This document shows positions 54,292-63,197 of a stretch of 64,000 nt of DNA, in pieces. Each line of letters begins with the position of its first letter. Position 1 is the first letter of the stretch. The notes under the pieces were generated by a model. That model saw only the letters and a list, made by a program, of their open reading frames with translations, was not told the origin of the DNA and did not search any database. Both the position numbers and the translations under genes were made by a program. Source of the DNA: Isosphaeraceae bacterium (lineage in GTDB: Bacteria > Planctomycetota > Planctomycetia > Isosphaerales > Isosphaeraceae); NCBI GenBank assembly GCA_025356475.1, contig JANXSX010000150.1:62001-126000 (forward strand), given 5' to 3'.

Positions 54292-55455
54292 ATGACTGAG
54301 CCTTCCGCAAATCCTTGGGCGTTGGCGGTTGCAGATGCCAATTGGTACACCACCGAGCACCTGTTCCGTGCCGCTTCGCCGAGCCAAGCGTCGACTCTGT
54401 TACTCCACTGCCTGGATTACCGCAACGCCTGGACTCAGGGCCGCCGTCCGTTCCGGAACTGGTCGCCTCCCACGCATTCGGTCAGCACCGGGGTGTGGCG
54501 GCGCGACCTCGCCCTGCCCAGTGGATGGATGAAGCGATTTCCGCGCTGGGGGATGGTCGAGATTGCGAGAACGGTTAAGAAGTGGATGCGCGCCGAGGCA
54601 GCGGGAAAGCCGCTTGCATTGGTGATGACCTACCCTTACTACTTACATCTGCGCGACCAACTGCAACCGGCCCGGTCCATTTACTACAACGTCGATGATT
54701 ATGCGTTGTACTGGCCAGGCTCGGCGGACGAGGTTCGGGCTTTGGAATTGAAGGCTGTGCGAGAATCGGATCTCACGATCTGTGTCGCGAGAACAAGATG
54801 GCAAGAACTCACCACGTTGTTCCCGGACTTTGCTCAGAAAATCATCCACCTTCCCCATGGTGCGCCCTCTGGGTCCATTCCTCCCGAGCCATTCCACCGG
54901 CCAGGGCCTGCACCGGCTGATGTTAGCCACCTGCCCCGCCCTCTGTTGGGCTATGTCGGCTCGTTGGAAGATCGTGTCGACTGGGAGCTGGTGACGGAGG
55001 TGGCCCTGGCTTTTCCCAAGGCCTCAATCGTCTTGATCGGTCGAATCGATGCCGTTGGTCGTCCCGGGCGGGCCCGGTGTCTTGCCTTGCCCAACGTCCA
55101 CGCGCTCGGCTGGCACCCTCAGGCGGAGATCGCCAGTTACAACCAAGCGTTTGACGTCTGCTTGATTCCTTACGACGTGGTCCATCCGTTCAACCTGGCC
55201 TGCTGTCCCACTAAGATCATGGACACGATGGGAAGCGGCCGACCGATGGTCTCGACAGCCATCCCCGAGTGTCGATTATCTCGCCACTTGTTCGACGTGG
55301 CCGAGTCGACTGCGGAATTCATTGCGTCGATCGATTCGATCCTGGGAAACCGCTCGGACGATCAGCGGAGCCAACTTCGTTGGGAGTGGGCGCGTGAGAA
55401 TACTTGCGAGAAAGTTGTCGCCCGACTGATTGATGCGATCCCGAAAGTCAGTTGA
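54292..55455 (+). CDS. glycosyltransferase (GT4-like)
   Basis: The 387-residue protein has the GT-B layout: an N-terminal domain with YYNVDDYALYWPG and LTICVARTRW, and a C-terminal Rossmann domain with PLLGYVGSLEDRVDWEL, VHALGWHPQAEIASY, and DVCLIPYDV followed by KIMDTMGSGRPMVST, a retaining-GT donor site. It would add a sugar from a nucleotide or lipid donor onto a surface polysaccharide or lipid. ATG at 54292; no ribosome site stands out. No other polysaccharide genes are adjacent. Confidence 0.8.
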   Translation: MTEPSANPWALAVADANWYTTEHLFRAASPSQASTLLLHCLDYRNAWTQGRRPFRNWSPPTHSVSTGVWRRDLALPSGWMKRFPRWGMVEIARTVKKWMRAEAAGKPLALVMTYPYYLHLRDQLQPARSIYYNVDDYALYWPGSADEVRALELKAVRESDLTICVARTRWQELTTLFPDFAQKIIHLPHGAPSGSIPPEPFHRPGPAPADVSHLPRPLLGYVGSLEDRVDWELVTEVALAFPKASIVLIGRIDAVGRPGRARCLALPNVHALGWHPQAEIASYNQAFDVCLIPYDVVHPFNLACCPTKIMDTMGSGRPMVSTAIPECRLSRHLFDVAESTAEFIASIDSILGNRSDDQRSQLRWEWARENTCEKVVARLIDAIPKVS

Positions 55456-55550
55456 CGGTAGCGTTTGGGCATCGTCGCGGATAGATTCGGGAATCCTCGC
55501 GGGTTACCATGCCCCGCTCAGTCCTTCTCTTCAAATGCGGGAGTGCCACG

Positions 55551-56807
55551 ATGTCGATCGGTTTGCGCGTGCGATTGTCGGTCATGATGTTCTTGCAGTA
55601 CTTCGTCTTCGGGACGTGGTTGGCGGTCCTACCCATTCACCTGGAGAGTAAGGGCGTGGGGCTCTCCGCCGGCCAAACGGGCTGGGTCATGTCGGTTTAC
55701 GGGTTTGGTGCGATCCTCGGGCCATTCTTGCTGGGCCAACTCGCCGATCGCTATATGGCGACCGAACGAGTCATGGCTTTTGCCCACTTGCTAGGCGGGT
55801 TCCTCTTGATCGGGGCTGCCTACGCGACGGGCTTCTGGCCGATCTTCGGACTGCTTTTCCTCTACTGTAACCTCTACATGCCGACGATGGGGCTCTCGAA
55901 CTCACTGACGTTTCGCGCTGCGGGCGAAGGGAATCAAGATGCCTTCCCTGGAATTCGACTCTGGGGCACGATTGGCTGGATCGCGGCCGGCTGGCTGTTC
56001 ACGTTCTATCGCCAAGCTCCTGAGATTCTCAAGCCCCTCTACGATCTCGTCGGCGAGCCTGGGACGCGTGATTGCTTACGGTTGGCCGGTGTCTCGTCAT
56101 TCATCTATGGGCTGTATTGCTTCAGCCTGCCGCACACTCCTCCTGTCCAGGCGAAGGTCGAGCCCGGCAAGCACTCGACCAATCCGATCGTCGAAAGTTT
56201 GGAACTGATGCGGTTTCCCTCGTTCGCCGTTGTCGTGGTCACTGCCGGCTTGATCGGGATCATGTTGGCGTTCTACTTCGCGTGCGAAGGGCTCTTCCTC
56301 AAGGATATCGGTATCCCTGAAGAACAAGTTGGTTTCTACATGAGCTTTGGACAGATCGCCGAGATCGTCTGTATGGCACTTGTACCACTCGCCGTCCGAA
56401 CCATGGGGATCAAGACCACGATGATCATCGGGGCCTCGGCTTGGGCGGTCCGCTTCGGCCTGTCGATCCTCGGTCAACCGCAGTGGCTCATGATCAGCAC
56501 GATCACGCTGCACGGCTTCGCCTTCGGATTCTTCTTCGTCGTTGCACAGATGTATGTCGATAAGGCTGCCGGGCCCGACATCAAGGCGACGGCTCAGAAC
56601 TTCTTGATCTTCGTCATCTATGGGATCGGCACGATCGTCGGATCGGTCGGCACTGGTCCGGTTCGCGATTACTTCGACAACAAGTGGCCAGGGATCTGGG
56701 CAGGTCCCACAATCTTGACCATCCTCTGCATCATCATGTTTGCCCTACTCTTCAAAGAAGAGGAGATCCGCAAGCCAGTGGTGGTTACCAAGCGTTCCCA
56801 AGTCTGA
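55551..56807 (+). CDS. MFS transporter, nucleoside:H+ symporter-like
   Basis: The 418-residue protein has about 12 transmembrane segments and MFS motifs GPFLLGQLADRYMATERVM (loop 2-3) and FFFVVAQMYVDK. The overall pattern fits the NupG/XapB-type nucleoside symporter family in planctomycetes. ATG at 55551 has GGGAG upstream and gives a normal length; an upstream frame start adds a weak leader. It is single-gene, followed by two hairpins. Substrate is inferred, not shown. Confidence 0.85.
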   Translation: MSIGLRVRLSVMMFLQYFVFGTWLAVLPIHLESKGVGLSAGQTGWVMSVYGFGAILGPFLLGQLADRYMATERVMAFAHLLGGFLLIGAAYATGFWPIFGLLFLYCNLYMPTMGLSNSLTFRAAGEGNQDAFPGIRLWGTIGWIAAGWLFTFYRQAPEILKPLYDLVGEPGTRDCLRLAGVSSFIYGLYCFSLPHTPPVQAKVEPGKHSTNPIVESLELMRFPSFAVVVVTAGLIGIMLAFYFACEGLFLKDIGIPEEQVGFYMSFGQIAEIVCMALVPLAVRTMGIKTTMIIGASAWAVRFGLSILGQPQWLMISTITLHGFAFGFFFVVAQMYVDKAAGPDIKATAQNFLIFVIYGIGTIVGSVGTGPVRDYFDNKWPGIWAGPTILTILCIIMFALLFKEEEIRKPVVVTKRSQV

Positions 56808-56817
56808 GGATCGAGGA

Positions 56818-56860
56818 TCGCAAAGTCCGACCATTCGCACGAGGGTTACGGACTTTGCGA
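56818..56860 (+). terminator. 12-bp hairpin after the MFS gene
   Basis: TCGCAAAGTCCG at 56818-56829 pairs with CGGACTTTGCGA at 56849-56860 around a 19-base loop. It begins 11 bases after the MFS stop and precedes the intrinsic terminator at 56944. Confidence 0.5.
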
Positions 56861-56943
56861 CCTGCTTAGAATTGCCGCCTCCGAATGCCTCTGGGAGTGC
56901 TCGAACGGACCGAGTCACTCCTGGGGGCTTGTTGTGAAGGACT

Positions 56944-56969
56944 AACCCCCGGCCTGTCGGGGTTTTTTT
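56944..56969 (+). terminator. intrinsic terminator
   Basis: AACCCC at 56944-56949 pairs with GGGGTT at 56959-56964, followed by a run of T through 56969. It ends transcription from the MFS gene. Confidence 0.8.
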
Positions 56970-57008
56970 AACTGAAGATTCGCCGTGGTGATGGCGACGC
57001 GAGTTGGA

Positions 57009-58310
57009 TCAGCCCTTCAATAAGCTCGTAATCGCCTCAATATAGATCGCTTCAGACTTAGGGCTCACGAACGATTGCGATGGCTCGTAACCCCCTTCCG
57101 CGTAGGACCTTTCCTGGGGGATGTACCACGGTCCGTCATCACCATAGGCAGCGGTGAACAGGTTGCGGGTCGGGTCTAGAGCTTGAGCCGCTAGCTGGTA
57201 CTCAACGAACGTCTCGCCAGGAAGATGGAGCAACGTCGCATCCTTGCCGATGTCGAGTCGCGAGAGCATGATTGGTCGCTTCTCGGCGGAACGTATCAAC
57301 CAGCTACAGGTCATGGCGTTGCGATTCCGATCGACGGTTGGTCGCTTGTCATCTGCGATAATCGCCTTTAGCGCGTCGAGATCCAGATCCTCGCGCGGAG
57401 GGAACAGGATTTCGCTTGTTTTCCAGCGGATCTCCTCGACGGGGAATCGTCGAGTCTCCCCGACAATGTCTGCCGCGCGCATCGCGGTGTAAACCCGACC
57501 CGCCAGGATGACTCGGTTCGACTTTGCGCCATCGTTATACTTGCCGGCTGTCACATTGCCCGCCGCGCCCGTGAAGTAGACGTGCAAAACGTCCTGCTCG
57601 TCCCGTTCGCGATACTGTCGTGCAATGCCGACGAAATCGGCAGAGACCCGCCCATCGCCGTAGTAGCTCATCGGGTGGGTTGTGTAATAGTAGAGCCGGG
57701 CGAGCGGCGTATCTCCCTGGCAAAAGCTGAGCGAACGCAGGATTGGGTCAATCGTCCCTTCGGGCTCGGCCCGAGCGACCGGGTCTTTGGTCGCACTGGT
57801 TCGTGTGAACTTGATCTTGCCGTCAGGACCGATCACTCGGCGGTTGCAAGCCACCTGGCCGACCTTAGACGCCCCAACTCGCACCTGGTTGAACGGCTTG
57901 GCATCGGAAAGGGAAGTCTTCACCACGTCCATTGCCTGTTCCATCAGGTCATCGACAAAGCGATCGCTATAGATCCGTGGGTCGGCCTTCGCCTTGTTGA
58001 GAAGTTCATTTGCCTGGCGATCGACGAACGGAGCGTTATGCTGGTGAACTGTGTGTAAAGCGACTCGGTCTGTGGTCGTCTGGGCCGCTTGGGCGAGAAG
58101 CTGACAGAAGATCCGATGCGAGTCGTTGCCGATCCCGGTCCAGTCGATAGCGGCCAAGACGATCGGCAGTCCAGCCCCTTGGATTACGACCCCCCGAAGC
58201 CAGAGCGGGTCATCAACAGCCTCAACTGGCTTGATCCACCCGCCACACAAGGGATGACCCATCGGTGGGGTCGCATCGATCTTGAACCTGGCAAGGTGAT
58301 AGGCGAGCAT
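57009..58310 (-). CDS. neutral/alkaline ceramidase-like protein
   Basis: The 433-residue protein has the N-terminal DATPPMGHPLCGG segment and VALHTVHQHNAPF, YYYTTHPMSYYGDG and HVYFTGAAGNVTAGKY, the metal-binding blocks of neutral ceramidase-type proteins widely found in planctomycetes. Neutral ceramidases cleave the N-acyl bond of ceramide; this shorter protein may act on another amide. ATG at 58310, with GGAG 7 bases upstream, is the native start. The frame continues to 58379, but those 23 codons are inside an inserted element, so the earlier start is secondary. The target duplication of the insertion contains the ribosome site. Confidence 0.8.
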   Translation of the reverse strand: MLAYHLARFKIDATPPMGHPLCGGWIKPVEAVDDPLWLRGVVIQGAGLPIVLAAIDWTGIGNDSHRIFCQLLAQAAQTTTDRVALHTVHQHNAPFVDRQANELLNKAKADPRIYSDRFVDDLMEQAMDVVKTSLSDAKPFNQVRVGASKVGQVACNRRVIGPDGKIKFTRTSATKDPVARAEPEGTIDPILRSLSFCQGDTPLARLYYYTTHPMSYYGDGRVSADFVGIARQYRERDEQDVLHVYFTGAAGNVTAGKYNDGAKSNRVILAGRVYTAMRAADIVGETRRFPVEEIRWKTSEILFPPREDLDLDALKAIIADDKRPTVDRNRNAMTCSWLIRSAEKRPIMLSRLDIGKDATLLHLPGETFVEYQLAAQALDPTRNLFTAAYGDDGPWYIPQERSYAEGGYEPSQSFVSPKSEAIYIEAITSLLKG

Positions 58311-58314
58311 AATG

Positions 58315-58325
58315 GACTCCGTCCT
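58315..58325. repeat. 11-bp target-site direct repeat, left outer copy
   Basis: GACTCCGTCCT, identical to 60553-60563. The two copies bound the whole insertion from element copy 1 to element copy 2. On the minus strand this copy carries the ribosome site of the ceramidase-like gene. Confidence 0.9.
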
Positions 58326-58577
<252 letters not shown>

Positions 58578-58588
58578 GTGTCAGTTCA
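58578..58588. repeat. 11-bp inner direct repeat, right of copy 1
   Basis: GTGTCAGTTCA, repeated exactly at 60311-60321 on the left side of element copy 2. It differs from the outer repeat. Together with the outer pair it shows that the cargo ends were once neighbours on either side of one element. Confidence 0.88.
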
Positions 58589-58756
58589 TTTTCATTGACG
58601 GAAAAAATGAATTGACACCAATTTCCTGGATCAGGTTTCGTTGGACAGGCCACTGAGAGAAGAAAAATGTTCAGAGTTCCCCCTTGACTAGATACTTAAA
58701 CTTCGTAAAGGTGAGTTGACCTTTACGCGTTACTGCGTCGCCGCGAGGGATGATTT

Positions 58757-59659
58757 ATGCTTTGCAAAACCCGGAAGGCGTTCACGCTGATTGAGTTGCT
58801 GGTCGTCGTCACAGTCATTGGCCTCTTGGTGGCAGTCTTGTTGCCGGCGGTTCAGATGGCGCGGGAGGCAGCCCGCCGGATGCATTGCAGTAACAATCTC
58901 AAACAGTTAGGGATTGCGCTCAACTCGTATGCTTTGACCCATGGCGCGTTTCCAACCTTGGCAATTTATTCGCCCCATACGATGTTGTTGCCTTACTTAG
59001 AGCAATCGGCGATCTATAGTTCAGTTAATTTCAATATGCGGGTATCAGACGAGGCTGGAGCAAATATGACGGTAGCTCACACCTCGCTGGCGAACTTCTT
59101 GTGTCCATCGGATCACTCACAGCCGAGGTGCGGGACAAATTACGCGGGCAATTGCGGAATAGGCGTCCAGAAATATGGATTCAACGGAATTATAGCTCCG
59201 ACTCCCGTTGGTTTCCATTCAATTACCGACGGTGCCAGTCAAACCACTGCTTTTTCGGAAATTATTTTGGGGCTTCAAGGAAGTCACGATCCCCGACGAG
59301 TTGTTTATGGCACGGTGAACGTGCTAATCAGGCCCGAGGAATTCGATCAGTTCACAGCAGAGTGCCGTGAGTTGAAACCCGACCCGGCCTTCATCTTGTT
59401 TGACGATCGCGGGAACTTATGGATGAGCACCGATTTCCGCACATCGCTCTACAACCATTCCAACCCTGTCAATGCGAACAGTTGCGCGAACGGCGTCACA
59501 CTCCCACAAGGAGCCTGGAGCGCGGGCAGCCTCCACCCCGGAGGGGCGAACGTACTCTTCGCGGATGGCCATACCCGCTTTATGAGGGAGTCGGTCAATC
59601 TCACCACCTGGCGAGCTTTGGGCAGCCGGAATGGTGCAGAGCTAGTTGCCATCGAGTGA
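58757..59659 (+). CDS. DUF1559 protein (mobile cargo)
   Basis: The 300-residue protein starts with a basic leader, [21 protein letters not shown] (prepilin-like), then REAARRMHCSNNLKQLG, and ends with the DUF1559 signature SLHPGGANVLFADGHTRFM and LGSRNG. ATG at 58757 follows GAGGGATG. It is complete, unlike the copy at 20058. It is the first gene of the inserted cargo, followed at 94 bases by a small secreted protein gene. Base composition and codons appear less GC-rich than the neighbours. Confidence 0.9.
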   Translation: MLCKTRKAFTLIELLVVVTVIGLLVAVLLPAVQMAREAARRMHCSNNLKQLGIALNSYALTHGAFPTLAIYSPHTMLLPYLEQSAIYSSVNFNMRVSDEAGANMTVAHTSLANFLCPSDHSQPRCGTNYAGNCGIGVQKYGFNGIIAPTPVGFHSITDGASQTTAFSEIILGLQGSHDPRRVVYGTVNVLIRPEEFDQFTAECRELKPDPAFILFDDRGNLWMSTDFRTSLYNHSNPVNANSCANGVTLPQGAWSAGSLHPGGANVLFADGHTRFMRESVNLTTWRALGSRNGAELVAIE

Positions 59660-59753
59660 TCAGGCAACTTTTAGTGTACCAAGGGCCTCAAGAGGCTACC
59701 GTGATTTTGTCTTGTCGCAACCCGAGACTACACCTTGTTTAGGAGGAAAGAAG

Positions 59754-60197
59754 ATGCTTCTTCATCGCGTCACATCGCTGGTCTGCTTCGTCGGTCTGGT
59801 GTTCTTAGCTTCGACAGCTTTCGCTGACGATCCGAACTACACCGACGGTACGATTGACAATCCAGGGGATACGATCCCAGTCAATTCCCCATTCCAGATC
59901 TCTGGGAGTTTTACCAAGACGTTCTACGGGCAGAAGAGCGACCGAGTACTCATCACGGTGACCAAGGACGATGCTGGTTTCGCAGAATATAGTGATTTCA
60001 ATAGCATGACTGCGAATGGGATGCAGCCAACAAGAAGCGTTACTTTCGACAGCAATACACTCCCCAAGACCCCAATTAATAAACAACCGATTGTGACTTC
60101 TGCTGGCATCTATACAATTACAATTAAGGCGCAGAAGTTGCTTGACAACAAAATGTGGTATGATTTAAAGACAGTTATGAAAACAGTTACTGCCTAA
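59754..60197 (+). CDS. small secreted protein, cargo gene 2
   Basis: The 147-residue protein has a signal peptide (VTSLVCFVGLVFLASTAFA followed by DDP), then a beta-rich domain beginning NYTDGTIDNPGDTIPVNSPF and containing DRVLITVTKDDAGF and AGIYTITIKAQKLL. It is extracytoplasmic. ATG at 59754 has a strong AGGAGG site. No family is recognised. In planctomycetes a DUF1559 gene is often followed by a small secreted or lipoprotein gene, as at 12626 in this window. The two may form a unit. Confidence 0.75.
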   Translation: MLLHRVTSLVCFVGLVFLASTAFADDPNYTDGTIDNPGDTIPVNSPFQISGSFTKTFYGQKSDRVLITVTKDDAGFAEYSDFNSMTANGMQPTRSVTFDSNTLPKTPINKQPIVTSAGIYTITIKAQKLLDNKMWYDLKTVMKTVTA

Positions 60198-60310
60198 TGA
60201 TGCGCTTACATTAAGCGGTGGGAGTCACACACAATAGGTTGGGTCACCCTGGGAAGTTACCGTCTCAAGGCGACTCGGCCTGTTCACGGAAATTGGTGTC
60301 ACAGAAATTG

Positions 60311-60321
60311 GTGTCAGTTCA
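60311..60321. repeat. 11-bp inner direct repeat, left of copy 2
   Basis: GTGTCAGTTCA, same as 58578-58588. The nearby AAATTGGTGTCA occurs twice in tandem (60290-60301 and 60305-60316). Confidence 0.88.
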
Positions 60322-60552
60322 GAATGGCACTAAGCTAAGGCGCAAGTCTCCTAACACATAGGCTTTGCGGCTTATAGACGACGCCTGCTCCGGAGTTGAT
60401 CTTGATATGAGCCTCTCTCTCTATGGCTTAGGATCAAGGCTAGCTCGGTTTAACTATTTATTGCTCATATGTATGATTGACTAGAATTGCTGCCAGGAAA
60501 TCAACCTTAAACCTGTATGAGTTGAGTATTTACGCTTCGCTTAGTGCCATTC
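60322..60552 (+). mobile_element. 231-bp MITE-like element, copy 2
   Basis: Same element as 58326-58577 in the same orientation, with identical 14-bp terminal inverted repeats. It has (CT)5 (60413-60422) where copy 1 has (CT)16, one single-base insertion and about eleven substitutions. No coding capacity. Confidence 0.88.
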
Positions 60553-60563
60553 GACTCCGTCCT
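60553..60563. repeat. 11-bp target-site direct repeat, right outer copy
   Basis: GACTCCGTCCT, identical to 58315-58325. It continues into the upstream region of the ABC transporter gene. Confidence 0.9.
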
Positions 60564-60626
60564 CGATCCGTTAGAACATGTTCGATTTTAACCCGGCTCG
60601 TCACCCGTCGAAGGAGTATAGCCTTG

Positions 60627-61406
60627 ATGGTGTTGGATCAGGAAGTGTCGAAACCCATTGTCGCCTGGCGTGATGTTCGCAAAGTCTATCCTAGCGGGCT
60701 AGCCGCGCTTGACGGTGTGACGCTTGAAGCGAACGCGGGCGAAGTGCTGGCGATTCTCGGCACTAGTGGTTCGGGCAAGACCACTCTCTTAAAGCTTGTG
60801 AACCGGCTTTTTGAGCCAAGTTCAGGCACGATTGAGGTGCGAGGCAAACCAACCTCCGATTGGGACCCGATCGCGCTCAGGCTATCGATCGGCTACGTAA
60901 TTCAGGATGTTGGCCTGATGCCTCACCTCGACATCCTGGCCAATGTCGGGCTGGTTCTGAAATTGCTCGGCCACCCAAAGCCAGATCGAGAACAAAGATC
61001 CCAAGAGGTTCTTAAACAAGTCGGACTTGAACCGTCGCGATTCGCCGGTTTACGTCCACATCAACTCAGCGGTGGCCAACGCCAGCGGGTGGGTGTAGCT
61101 CGTGCGCTGGCAGCGAACCCCGACTTGATCCTGATGGACGAGCCATTCGGAGCCCTCGACCCGATCACCAGGCGCGAGATCCAAGCCGAATTCCGCGACC
61201 TCCAACGCCGGCTCAAGACGACCGTTATCATCGTCACACACGATATTCGCGAGGCGTGCCACATTGCGGACCGACTCGCATTAGTCGATGCCGGTAAACT
61301 CGTTCAGGTTGGGCGGGCAGCCGACTTTCATGACAAGCCGGCGAGCGATTTTGTGAAATCGTTCTTCGCTGATGCCGAGGCCGTCGTGCTGGAGTCACCC
61401 CGATGA
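60627..61406 (+). CDS. ABC transporter ATP-binding protein (glycine betaine/OpuC type)
   Basis: The 259-residue ATPase has Walker A GTSGSGKTTL, Q-loop, signature LSGGQRQRVGVARALA, Walker B LILMDEPFGALDP and H-loop VTHD. The wording and pairing with a fused permease/binding protein fit the OpuCA/ProV osmoprotectant importer group. ATG at 60627 has AAGGAG about 10 bases upstream; the frame is open further upstream into the inserted element but that part is not native. Its gene overlaps the next by 4 bases. Confidence 0.9.
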   Translation: MVLDQEVSKPIVAWRDVRKVYPSGLAALDGVTLEANAGEVLAILGTSGSGKTTLLKLVNRLFEPSSGTIEVRGKPTSDWDPIALRLSIGYVIQDVGLMPHLDILANVGLVLKLLGHPKPDREQRSQEVLKQVGLEPSRFAGLRPHQLSGGQRQRVGVARALAANPDLILMDEPFGALDPITRREIQAEFRDLQRRLKTTVIIVTHDIREACHIADRLALVDAGKLVQVGRAADFHDKPASDFVKSFFADAEAVVLESPR

Positions 61407-62950
61407 ACGAGTGGCTCACCCTTGCCTGGTCACAACGATCCGAGCTTGCATCCGCGACGCTTGTCCACTTGTCTCTCGTGCTGGAATCGATCGTTCTGGC
61501 GATCTTGATCGGAGTGCCTCTGGGCGTCTTGGCGACTCGACGCAAGTCGGCAGAACGATTCGTGCTCGGCCTTGCAAACATCTTCCAAACGATTCCGAGC
61601 CTGGCGTTACTTGGCTTCCTCTTGATCCTATTCGGCGGGACGATCGGCAAACTTCCTGCCCTGACCGCGTTGGTAGTCTACGCTCTCCTGCCGATCATCA
61701 AGAATACGATTCTGGGAATCCAGGGGCTTGATCCCAACGTGGCGGAGGCGGCTGTTGGGCTGGGAATGACACCTTGGCAACGGCTCACTTTGGTCGAATT
61801 ACCGCTGGCTGTCCCCGTCTTGCTGGGAGGAATTCGGATCGCGACTGTCTCGGCGGTCGGCATGGCCACGATTGCTGCCTCGATTGGTGCAGGTGGACTG
61901 GGGACCTACATTTTCCGGGGAGTCTCTCTGTCCGACCCCCGATTGATTCTCTTAGGGGCGATACCCGCCGCTGGACTTGCACTCCTGTGCGACAGCTTGA
62001 TCGGCCTGGCGGAACGAAGGCTCGACCCTACCAAGGGGTCTGGGAGTCGTCGAAATCGTTGGGTGATCGGTGCGCTCGTGATTGCCCTATTTGCGTTGGT
62101 CTTGGGCGAGAACCTGAGCTCGCGGACGGGGCCAGGCAAGATCGTGATCGGGTCCAAAGATGGGACCGAGATGATCCTGATTGGCCAGATGCTCGCGGAA
62201 CTCGTCGAAGCGCGGACGGACCTGAAGGTCGATCGGAAGTTCAACCTCGGTGGTTCCCTCGTCTGCTATAACGCACTCAAGGATGGGGGACTCGATGCCT
62301 ATGTCGAATACACAGGCACCGCCCTCGCGGCGATCCTCAAAGAACCCCCGCAGAACGATCCCAAGGCCGTCTATGATCGAGTCAAAGCCGAATGCGAGCG
62401 ACGTGATGGAGTCGCCGTGCTCGACCCACTCGGATTCGAGAATACGTTTGCGATTGTGATGCGAGCCAAGCAAGCTCGGGACCTCGGGCTCAAGAAGATC
62501 AGCGATTTGCAGAGACATCAAGGGCGATTACGGACAGGCTTCGGGCCTGAGTTCATGAGTAGAGCTGATGGTTACGACGGATTGATGAAGGCCTATGGCT
62601 TAAGCTTCACCGAGCGTCCACGCGAGCTCGATAGAAACCTGCTTTATCAAGCCGTCGCCCAAGAAACCCTCGACGTCGCCGCTGGTGACTCAACAGACGG
62701 GAGGATCGCATCATTAGACCTCGTTGTCCTCGACGACGATCGACACTATTTTCCACCTTACGAGGCACTGGTCTTCGCGAACCTGGCGAGCCTTAATCGA
62801 CATCCTGCGCTGCGAGAAGCCTTGAGCCTACTCTCCGGTAAGATCGATGCCGATAAAATGCGCTTGCTGAACTACGAGGTTGACGGCAAGCGTCGCGAAC
62901 CCGCCGAGGTCGCGCATGAGTTCTTGCTCCTCAATAAGTTTCTTGAGTGA
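61403..62950 (+). CDS. fused permease/substrate-binding protein of a glycine betaine-type ABC transporter
   Basis: The first 210 residues form a BPD_transp_1 permease of about 6 helices with IPSLALLGFLL and the GLGMTPWQRLTLVELPLAVP coupling loop. A transmembrane helix near 225-245 leads to a periplasmic-binding domain (OsmF/OpuAC-like) with IVIGSKDGTEMILIGQML, DAYVEYTGTALA and LDVAAGDSTDGRIASLDL. The fusion tethers the receptor to the permease, as in OpuB-type and related systems. Length is 515 residues. The start overlaps the ATPase stop in ATGA. Substrate (betaine or choline-type) is predicted by family only. Confidence 0.9.
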   Translation: MNEWLTLAWSQRSELASATLVHLSLVLESIVLAILIGVPLGVLATRRKSAERFVLGLANIFQTIPSLALLGFLLILFGGTIGKLPALTALVVYALLPIIKNTILGIQGLDPNVAEAAVGLGMTPWQRLTLVELPLAVPVLLGGIRIATVSAVGMATIAASIGAGGLGTYIFRGVSLSDPRLILLGAIPAAGLALLCDSLIGLAERRLDPTKGSGSRRNRWVIGALVIALFALVLGENLSSRTGPGKIVIGSKDGTEMILIGQMLAELVEARTDLKVDRKFNLGGSLVCYNALKDGGLDAYVEYTGTALAAILKEPPQNDPKAVYDRVKAECERRDGVAVLDPLGFENTFAIVMRAKQARDLGLKKISDLQRHQGRLRTGFGPEFMSRADGYDGLMKAYGLSFTERPRELDRNLLYQAVAQETLDVAAGDSTDGRIASLDLVVLDDDRHYFPPYEALVFANLASLNRHPALREALSLLSGKIDADKMRLLNYEVDGKRREPAEVAHEFLLLNKFLE

Positions 62951-63141
62951 CCAAAAGTTTCCCTTCCATTGGGGACGGCGTTTGTCACAACCTGTTGATG
63001 AGAGCAGTAATGCATGGAGACCCTCCCTCAAAGTAGTCTGCACCCATGCTTGGCTCACCACATCCTTGGCGGAATTGGTTGGCGGAAGTAGGGGCGATCG
63101 TGTAGCTTAATAGAAACAGGTATCGACCTGCCGGAAGTGAG

Positions 63142-63159
63142 CCCTACGATTCCGTAGGG
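63142..63159. terminator. 7-bp hairpin between ABC operon and DUF1549 gene
   Basis: CCCTACG at 63142-63148 pairs with CGTAGGG at 63153-63159 around ATTC, 39 bases before the DUF1549 start. No T-run follows, so it may be a regulatory leader or an imperfect terminator of the ABC operon. Confidence 0.3.
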
Positions 63160-63197
63160 TGTGATCTGAACGATCGAATTCGATCAGGAGCTGGGCG

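Larger units (their letters stand above)
58578..60321 (+). mobile_element. cargo segment between the two element copies (1.74 kb)
   Basis: Two genes lie here, a DUF1559 gene and a small secreted protein gene, between the inner direct repeats. The outer ends of the segment contain palindrome arms (about 58604-58625 and 60304-60321) that come together if the segment is closed into a circle. This segment is absent from the reconstructed original site, where the two outer repeats would collapse to a single copy. Confidence 0.7.

Noticed and set aside
58757-60197. Cargo as an integron cassette
   Set aside because: No attC-like site, integrase or cassette array is present; direct copies of the same element at both ends explain the structure better.
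60477-60626. Longer N-terminus for the ABC ATPase
   Set aside because: These codons lie in the inserted element and its flank; AAGGAG at 60611-60616 supports the start at 60627.
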